Assembly (NCBI GenBank): GCA_023412455.1
Contig: JAEYNQ010000267.1
Span: forward strand, 12,525-76,524
From: Bacillota bacterium
GTDB lineage: Bacteria; Bacillota; Clostridia; Lachnospirales; Cellulosilyticaceae
Reading direction: 5' to 3'
Length of the DNA stretch: 64,000 bases
Positions within the stretch are counted from its first letter, which is position 1; the number at the start of each line of letters is the position of its first letter. The position numbers and the translations under genes were made by a program. Under the pieces are notes generated by a model. That model worked only from the letters and a program-made list of their open reading frames with translations, was not told where the DNA came from and ran no database searches. Positions 54,183-64,000 of this stretch are shown piece after piece.

Positions 54183-54549
54183 GGTTAACCTAAAGGAAAA
54201 CATCATGTATTTAGCTATGATAGGCTTTACCTTAGTTATTTATGCTATAGGACTCTTGATAGTTTCTAATAAATGGAGTTGGAGCCTGGGCATACTTTTT
54301 GGACTTTTAATTTCTCTTCTAAAATATAAGTTAATGGAAAATACCTTTAAAAGAGCAGTATTAATGCCAGAAGAAAAAGCAAAGTCTTATACGAGTAGAC
54401 ATTACATGTTAAGGTACCTTTTAACAGGAGTAGTTCTCTTTGTGGCAGCAATAGAACCAAGTATTGATATTATTGGTGTTTTTTTTGGACTTATATCTAT
54501 GAAATTAGCTGCTTATATGCAGTTGGCCTTAAGAAAGCAAGACAACTAA
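54175..54549 (+). CDS. atpI: ATP synthase subunit I-like protein
   Basis: Four-helix membrane protein of 124 residues matching the UncI/AtpI family by position and topology. Helices start at about residues 10, 35, 80 and 100, with RHYMLRYLLTG before the third. AtpI assists c-ring assembly, a step known to matter for Na+ rotors. The ATG overlaps the previous gene. Sequence identity of this family is always weak, so the call depends on position. Confidence 0.8.
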   Translation: MSKVNLKENIMYLAMIGFTLVIYAIGLLIVSNKWSWSLGILFGLLISLLKYKLMENTFKRAVLMPEEKAKSYTSRHYMLRYLLTGVVLFVAAIEPSIDIIGVFFGLISMKLAAYMQLALRKQDN

Positions 54550-54624
54550 GACCATTCAACTTGGGCAAATAGAGCTTTTTAGCTCATTGCATATATAATT
54601 TTTTATGGAAAGGAGCGTGACTAG

Positions 54625-56180
<1,556 letters not shown>

Positions 56181-56227
56181 TCGAACCATAAAATGCATCA
56201 CGGGCATAGAAAGGAGGGAGCTTCCCT

Positions 56228-56785
56228 TTGAATACATCATTTATAACAGTATTATCAGCAACAGCAGAACCGGGAAGAATTATTGGATTTGACGCACAAT
56301 TACTTTTTGATTTAGCTGAGCAATGGTTTGCAACAATGCTTATTGTATTTGTTTTATATAAGCTATTATTTAAGCCTGTTACAGAATTCCTAGATAAACG
56401 TCGCGCTGGTATTGCAAAAAACATTGATGACGCCAATAAGTCAAAAGTAGAAGCAATGGAACTTAAAAAGGATTATGAGTCAAGAATCGCTAAAATCGAG
56501 GATGAAGCTAACCAAATCCTAAAAGAAACACGTGCAAAAGCACTTGTTAGAGAAGAGCAAATCATCAAGGAAGCTAAAGAAGAGGCTGAAAATATAAAAC
56601 GTAAAGCTTTAAATGACATTAAGTTAGAGCAAGAACGTGTAAAAGATGAAATGAAAAAAGAAATCATTGAAATATCTACAGTTATGGCTAGCAAATTCGT
56701 AAGTAGCAACATTGATGAAGTAAAGCAAAGTGAGATGATAGATGACATTATCAAAGAGATGGGGGATGTACAGTGGCTGAATTAG
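56228..56785 (+). CDS. atpF: ATP synthase subunit b
   Basis: Peripheral stalk subunit, 185 residues. One membrane helix (~29-47, QWFATMLIVFVLYKLLF) precedes a long coiled coil (~60-160) rich in Lys, Glu and Ala. The start is TTG 56228, ten bases after AAGGAGG; no ATG is nearby. A small GGGA-GCT-TCCC hairpin sits between ribosome binding site and start, and might tune its level. It overlaps the delta gene by 13 bases. Confidence 0.92.
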   Translation: MNTSFITVLSATAEPGRIIGFDAQLLFDLAEQWFATMLIVFVLYKLLFKPVTEFLDKRRAGIAKNIDDANKSKVEAMELKKDYESRIAKIEDEANQILKETRAKALVREEQIIKEAKEEAENIKRKALNDIKLEQERVKDEMKKEIIEISTVMASKFVSSNIDEVKQSEMIDDIIKEMGDVQWLN

Positions 56786-57318
56786 TTGTAAAAAGATACG
56801 CTACTGCCCTATTTGATGTGGCAACTTCAGAAGACAAGGTAAATCAGTATGAAGAAGAGGTAAGAGTTATCCTTAGGGCTTTAGAAGATGAAAGAGACTT
56901 TATGGCTATTTTAAATAATCAAAAAGTAACTTTGGAAGAAAAGATTACTTTAGTTGAGAATGTTTTAGGAGATAAAGTAGAAGCATCTATTGTAGGCCTT
57001 TTAGTCTTACTCATTAAAAAGAATAGGCAAAGCTTTTTGGTCCAAATACTAGAAGCCTTTCTAGAGATGATAAAAAAGCAGGCTGGAATTATCAAAGCTA
57101 CTGTTACTTCAGCTATTCAGTTAACCCAGTCTCAGATAGAGGCTATTAAAGTAAAACTAGAAGCAAGTACCAATAGTAAGATTGAACTAGAAGCAATAAT
57201 TGACACGAGTATTATAGCAGGGCTAATTATTAGAGTTGGCGATAAAGTTGTAGATGCAAGTATTCAAGGCAAAATGCAGACTTTAAAGAAACAATTATCT
57301 GAACTTAGGCTTGCGTAG
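56773..57318 (+). CDS. atpH: ATP synthase subunit delta
   Basis: Joins the peripheral stalk to the top of F1. 181 residues: an N-terminal six-helix domain (VKRYATALFDVATSEDKVNQY) and a C-terminal domain with GLIIRVGDKVVDASIQGKM, the family signature. It starts inside the end of atpF, so translation is coupled. Confidence 0.94.
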   Translation: MAELVVKRYATALFDVATSEDKVNQYEEEVRVILRALEDERDFMAILNNQKVTLEEKITLVENVLGDKVEASIVGLLVLLIKKNRQSFLVQILEAFLEMIKKQAGIIKATVTSAIQLTQSQIEAIKVKLEASTNSKIELEAIIDTSIIAGLIIRVGDKVVDASIQGKMQTLKKQLSELRLA

Positions 57319-58851
<1,533 letters not shown>

Positions 58852-58867
58852 AAAAGGGGTGAGGTAG

Positions 58868-59734
58868 ATGGCGTCTTTACAAGATATTAAAGGGCGAATT
58901 CGAAGTATTGATAGCACAAAAAAGATTACGAGTGCTATGAACCTTGTTGCTACCTCCAAGCTTAATAAGAGTAAAGAGGCAGCCCTAAAAACAAGACCCT
59001 TTTTCAATAAAATATTGACAACTATGCAGTCAATAGCACAACATGCCAATGAAATGGATTCTCCATATCTCAAGGCAAATGGTTCAGATGTAAAAGCTTA
59101 TATCACCCTTACAGGGGACAAAGGTCTTTGTGGTGGCTATAATTCTAACATCTGTAAGCTTACTATGGCAGCTATTGAAAGCAAGGAAAAAAGTCATTTA
59201 GTTGTTGTAGGTAAAAAAGGTGTAGACCAGTTTAAATTAAGAGGCTTTGAAGTAAATAAACAGATATTAGATATTTCCGAACAACCTAAGTACAGTGACG
59301 CTAAAGAAATAGCTAATTATGTTATTGATCAATTCAAAAATGGTGAAATTGGAGAAGTGCATCTGGCTTATACAAGCTTTAAATCCTCCATTCAACAAGA
59401 ACCTCAAATGGTACGCATTTTACCACTGGACATGAAAAATATAGAAGAGCAGATAAGTGAATCGGAACAACCAAGCGATCTTTTAGTGTATGAACCCTCA
59501 CCAGAAGCTGTACTTGGATATATTATTCCAAGATACGTTACTGATGTCGTTTATGGAGCATTAGTAGAGGCCAGTGCCAGTGAAAATGGTGCGAGAATGA
59601 CAGCCATGGATTCTGCCACAGAAAATGCAACAGAAATTATGGATAAGTTAAGCATTCAATACAACCGTGCAAGACAAGCGGCTATTACACAAGAATTAAC
59701 AGAAATCGTAGCTGGTGCCGAAGCACTCAAATAA
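58868..59734 (+). CDS. atpG: ATP synthase subunit gamma
   Basis: Central rotor shaft of F1, 288 residues. N-terminal helix KGRIRSIDSTKKITSAMNLV and C-terminal helix NRARQAAITQELTEIVAGAE are the coiled-coil shaft; TGDKGLCGGYNSNI is the central-domain motif. GGGGTGAGG lies upstream of the ATG. It lies between atpA and atpD in the standard order. Confidence 0.96.
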   Translation: MASLQDIKGRIRSIDSTKKITSAMNLVATSKLNKSKEAALKTRPFFNKILTTMQSIAQHANEMDSPYLKANGSDVKAYITLTGDKGLCGGYNSNICKLTMAAIESKEKSHLVVVGKKGVDQFKLRGFEVNKQILDISEQPKYSDAKEIANYVIDQFKNGEIGEVHLAYTSFKSSIQQEPQMVRILPLDMKNIEEQISESEQPSDLLVYEPSPEAVLGYIIPRYVTDVVYGALVEASASENGARMTAMDSATENATEIMDKLSIQYNRARQAAITQELTEIVAGAEALK

Positions 59735-59741
59735 CAGGTAG

Positions 59742-61148
<1,407 letters not shown>

Positions 61149-61161
61149 GTGGTGATGAAAG

Positions 61162-61560
61162 ATGGCAAAAACAAAATTAAAGCTTCAAATCTTAACGCCA
61201 CTAAAGAAAATATTAGATGAAGAAGTAGAATCTGTTATTCTTCGAACAACAGAAGGAGAAATGGCTGTACTTTATGACCATGAACCACTTGTAGCCTTAT
61301 TAGACTATAATACCATTAAATATACTCAAGATGGTGACAGTAAAGTAGCTACAACTATGGGTGGCTTTGCAGAGATAACAGGGGACCGTGTAGTTGTACT
61401 TACTGATGCTTCTGAGTTTCCAGAGGAAATTGACCCAGAGAGAGCAAGGCAAGCTAAAGAGCGAGCTGAAAAACGACTATCTGATAAAAATATGGATAGA
61501 ATTCGTGCAGAAGTGGCACTAAAAAAAGCAATTACACGCTTGAATTTAAAGAATATTTGA
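61162..61560 (+). CDS. atpC: ATP synthase subunit epsilon
   Basis: Regulatory F1 subunit at the foot of the central stalk. 132 residues: N-terminal beta-sandwich (LQILTPLKKILDEEVESVIL, GGFAEITGDRVVVLTD) and C-terminal helical hairpin (DPERARQAKERAEKRL). GGTGGTGA lies upstream of the ATG. Last gene of the operon, followed by a terminator. Confidence 0.95.
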   Translation: MAKTKLKLQILTPLKKILDEEVESVILRTTEGEMAVLYDHEPLVALLDYNTIKYTQDGDSKVATTMGGFAEITGDRVVVLTDASEFPEEIDPERARQAKERAEKRLSDKNMDRIRAEVALKKAITRLNLKNI

Positions 61561-61575
61561 TGTAACTTATTTATA

Positions 61576-61618
61576 GAAGAGATTATAAGGCTTTTTAAGT
61601 GTTATAATCTCTTTTTAT
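61576..61618 (+). terminator. Terminator of the ATP synthase operon
   Basis: AGAGATTATAA pairs perfectly with TTATAATCTCT around 13 bases, followed by TTTTTATAC. Confidence 0.92.
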
Positions 61619-61661
61619 ACTAATTATGCTAAACTTTTGTAAGGGGAAGAGTGGTAAGTAG

Positions 61662-62723
61662 ATGAGATTGGTAGAAGTAGATAAGCTTAGGGGAAATGAG
61701 ATAATTGCCAAAGATATTGTACGAAAAGGGGGGGTAGTTTTACTAAAAAGTCAAACACTTTATAGGTTATCCTATAAGGAGAAACTCCAAGAGTATAATA
61801 TTTCATATGTTTATATAGATGATGAATTATCCGAAGGGATAGAGCCAATAAGTCTTATAGATGAAAATAAGAAAAAGGTTTTAACAAATGATTTCAAAAA
61901 TGCCATAATAAAAAATCAAAATGATATTCGGGTGAATATAAAAGATGTAGAAAATATTGTAGACTCATTATTAGGAGAAATAATGGGGAAGAATATGGTT
62001 TATGACATTATGAATATTAAGAGAAATGATGAAGATACCTATGATCATTCTTTAGGAGTAGCTATTTTATCCCTTATTTTGTCCGTAAAAATGGGATTAA
62101 AGATGGATCAGATTAGAGACATTGTAACAGGCTGCTTACTTCATGACATAGGGAAGCTATTCATTCCTAAAGAAGTACTGGAAAAAAAAGAAAAGCTATC
62201 CACTAATGAATTTGAGCTTATTAAACAACATCCTCAAATAGGCTATAATATCGTTAAGGATAATCCAACTTTAAGTGCCATAGCAAAGGTTATTGTATTG
62301 TGTCATCATGAGAGGGAAGATGGCAGTGGTTATCCCTTGAAAAAAGGAGAAGATTTACATATAGGAGCTAAGATTGTAGCCTGTTGTGATGTTTTTAATG
62401 CTATTATATCTGATAGGCCGTATAGACCAGGTGTTCCAATGAATGAAGCAGTATTACTACTAAGGAAAGAAAGACTTAATATACAAGTAAGGGAAACCCT
62501 AGAAAGCATACTTAATTTTTATCCCATAGGAACCACTGTATTACTCAATAATAGGCTGATTGGAATAGTAGAGAAAAACTTCATGGAGGATTTAGGAAGA
62601 CCTATGCTAAGAATTGTTATAGAGGGAGAGCACTACTTAGAGATGCCCTATCGCTATGAACTTTCTAAACATCCCGAAGCAAAGATTATGCTAAAATTAG
62701 GAAATTTACCACCTAAAAAATGA
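61662..62723 (+). CDS. HD-GYP domain c-di-GMP phosphodiesterase (third of three)
   Basis: Probable cyclic di-GMP phosphodiesterase, 353 residues. The N-terminal domain (MRLVEVDKLRGNEIIAKDIV) resembles those of the genes at 1552 and 4839. The core has YDHSLGVA, HDIGKLFIP with HD at 161-162, HPQIGY, HHE at 215-217, DGSGYPLKKG at 220-229, and CDVFNAIISDRPYRPG. All catalytic residues are present. The C-terminal ~80 residues (FYPIGTTVLLNNRLIGIVE, GRPMLRIV) form a small beta domain also seen in the other two. AAGGGGAAG lies upstream of the ATG. It is separate from the ATP synthase operon. Confidence 0.92.
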   Translation: MRLVEVDKLRGNEIIAKDIVRKGGVVLLKSQTLYRLSYKEKLQEYNISYVYIDDELSEGIEPISLIDENKKKVLTNDFKNAIIKNQNDIRVNIKDVENIVDSLLGEIMGKNMVYDIMNIKRNDEDTYDHSLGVAILSLILSVKMGLKMDQIRDIVTGCLLHDIGKLFIPKEVLEKKEKLSTNEFELIKQHPQIGYNIVKDNPTLSAIAKVIVLCHHEREDGSGYPLKKGEDLHIGAKIVACCDVFNAIISDRPYRPGVPMNEAVLLLRKERLNIQVRETLESILNFYPIGTTVLLNNRLIGIVEKNFMEDLGRPMLRIVIEGEHYLEMPYRYELSKHPEAKIMLKLGNLPPKK

Positions 62724-62870
62724 GGAAACTGTACAACATGTAATATAAACGAGAAATATTTAATTTCCTAGGAAATTTTAACGAAAAGGATTAATGAGTA
62801 TAGAGATAAGAAGTTAATCTAAAAATAATGTAAAGTAGATTAATGCCCAAAATAGTAAAAGGAAATTAAA

Positions 62871-63953
62871 ATGCAAAATAAGAATGAAGAGAATGAACAA
62901 GTAAGACGTTTTTCAATAGACTCTATTAAAGATAATTATTCCCAGAAGCTCCTTCATTGGTTTGATACCAATAAAAGACAGATGCCTTGGCGAGAAACTT
63001 CAGATCCCTATGCTATATGGGTATCTGAGGTGATGCTTCAGCAAACACAAGTAGATACAGTTATCCCTTATTACCTTCGATTTATGGAGAGATTCCCTAA
63101 TCCTAAAGCTTTAGCTGAAGCTTCTTTGGAGGAGGTCCATCATTATTGGCAAGGGCTAGGCTATTATAGGCGAGCTGAGAACTTACAAAAAGGGGCTAAG
63201 TTAGTTTCTGAAAAGTGGGGGGGCATTATGCCTACAGAACCCGAGGAGATAAAAGAAATACCAGGGATAGGCCCCTATACTTTAGGTGCTATTTGTAGTA
63301 TTGCGTATCATTTGCCATTGCCAGCAGTAGATGGTAATGTCATGCGCATCTTAGCGAGGCAGTTTTGTATACAGGATGATATAGGACTCGCTAAAAATCG
63401 TAAGATATTTGAGGGGAAAGTAATGGATTTGATGCCTCATGATCCTAATCGCTTCAATCAGGCTTTAATGGAATTAGGTGCTTTGATCTGTACACCTAAA
63501 AATCCAAGATGCATGGCCTGCCCTTTAGAAAACTTATGCGAAGCTCACCAAAGGGGAGAAGAAGAACTTTTTCCAATTAAGCGTAAAAAGACAAAAGTTA
63601 TAGAAGAGAGCTATACATTAGTTCTATTAAAGAAGGGTAACCAATTTGGATTAGAGAGAAGGCCTGCAGAAGGGTTGCTCGCTCATTTATGGGGAATCCC
63701 CATGATAGAGGGTGTTGAATGGGAGAAATATAGTCCATCCATAGAGATTCAAAAAGAGTTGGAATTAAGAACCCATATTTTTAGTCATAGAAAATGGAAT
63801 ATGAGGCCTCTTGTCATTCCGTGGAATGAAAGAGGAGAAGAGCAGATTAAAGAGATTAAGACCAATAGGTCTAATATAGCTTATTTTACTATACAAGAGT
63901 TCAAAGGTTTACCAATAGCCACAGCTTTTAAAAAGGTATTGACACAACTCTAA
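62871..63953 (+). CDS. mutY: A/G-specific adenine glycosylase
   Basis: Removes adenine opposite 8-oxoguanine. 360 residues. The HhH-GPD domain has VMLQQTQVDTVIPYY with the catalytic Glu, EIPGIGPYTLGAICSIAY (helix-hairpin-helix) and PAVDGNVMRIL with the catalytic Asp. The [4Fe-4S] loop is CTPKNPRCMACPLENLC (C-x7-C-x2-C-x5-C). The C-terminal MutT-like domain (~230-360) recognises the oxidised base. AAAGGAAATTAAA precedes the ATG. The 147-base gap before it holds AAATTTCC-TAGGAAATT, a small palindrome. Confidence 0.95.
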   Translation: MQNKNEENEQVRRFSIDSIKDNYSQKLLHWFDTNKRQMPWRETSDPYAIWVSEVMLQQTQVDTVIPYYLRFMERFPNPKALAEASLEEVHHYWQGLGYYRRAENLQKGAKLVSEKWGGIMPTEPEEIKEIPGIGPYTLGAICSIAYHLPLPAVDGNVMRILARQFCIQDDIGLAKNRKIFEGKVMDLMPHDPNRFNQALMELGALICTPKNPRCMACPLENLCEAHQRGEEELFPIKRKKTKVIEESYTLVLLKKGNQFGLERRPAEGLLAHLWGIPMIEGVEWEKYSPSIEIQKELELRTHIFSHRKWNMRPLVIPWNERGEEQIKEIKTNRSNIAYFTIQEFKGLPIATAFKKVLTQL

Positions 63954-63992
63954 AGGTATCTAATATAGAAAATAAGAGTAGGAGAAATTTAC

Positions 63993-64000
63993 ATGGCTAA
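63993..64000 (+). CDS. Start of the next gene, cut by the window edge
   Basis: AGGAGA lies eight bases upstream of an ATG at 63993 (ATGGCT). Only the first codons are visible, so nothing can be said about the product. Confidence 0.5.

Overview
The window is AT-rich, gene-dense DNA from a low-GC, endospore-forming, Gram-positive anaerobe of the Clostridia (Bacillota). The evidence is the spore maturation pair spmA/spmB, an AbrB/SpoVT-type regulator, strong AGGAGG ribosome binding sites, a T-box leader on ileS, a TagO-type wall sugar transferase, and an F-type ATP synthase whose c subunits carry a Na+-type ion site. A Lachnospirales-like relative such as Cellulosilyticum is a guess only. I see no tRNA, rRNA, CRISPR array, prophage or intact insertion sequence.

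Layout. 1-6.9 kb: truncated asnB (-), an HD-GYP protein, a two-gene Cys-rich/DUF11-like surface or spore pair (-), a YkvI-like membrane protein, a second HD-GYP protein, a MORN-repeat protein. 7-12.8 kb: spmAB (-), an AbrB-like regulator, a long RelA/SpoT-domain protein, an aconitase-superfamily hydratase. 13-19.8 kb: a sugar-acid cluster with a LacI-type regulator and candidate operators, an ABC binding protein and two permeases, an enolase-superfamily dehydratase and an RraA-like aldolase. 19.8-29.3 kb, all minus: a phospholipase-C-like protein, tagO, upp, rpiB, a Sua5-type tRNA modification enzyme, a universal-stress-like protein, glycogen phosphorylase and an M18 aminopeptidase. 29.4-35.9 kb: a Cd/Zn-type P-ATPase behind an ArsR/SmtB-like operator, a membrane protein, a 51-aa protein, a CorA transporter behind a leader ORF and a hairpin covering its ribosome binding site, and a chemoreceptor-like protein. 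35.9-46.5 kb: type-2 ileS with T-box, an EamA transporter, pncB, plsC, fapA-like, cardiolipin synthase and a small membrane protein. 46.7-54 kb: yihY-like, DNA glycosylase, a separate MetH activation protein, MetH, a diguanylate cyclase and wecB. 53.9-61.6 kb: the ATP synthase operon. 61.7-64 kb: a third HD-GYP protein and mutY.

How parts work together. One GGDEF and three HD-GYP proteins make c-di-GMP turnover prominent. The sugar-acid cluster has uptake, dehydration and retro-aldol steps but no ABC ATPase of its own, so a shared ATPase elsewhere is expected. MetH lacks its C-terminal activation domain, which is encoded by the gene just before it. The ATP synthase has a normal single-hairpin c subunit and a fused two-hairpin c subunit in which the second ion-binding carboxylate is replaced by Gln, so a hybrid Na+ rotor is likely.

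The most novel items are: (1) an ~80-bp dispersed element present three times in the same orientation (6081, 12825, 46500), with compensatory and G-U changes that argue for a structured RNA; (2) the fused c subunit with one dead ion site; (3) the corA leader, in which a 26-codon ORF precedes a hairpin that buries the corA ribosome binding site.
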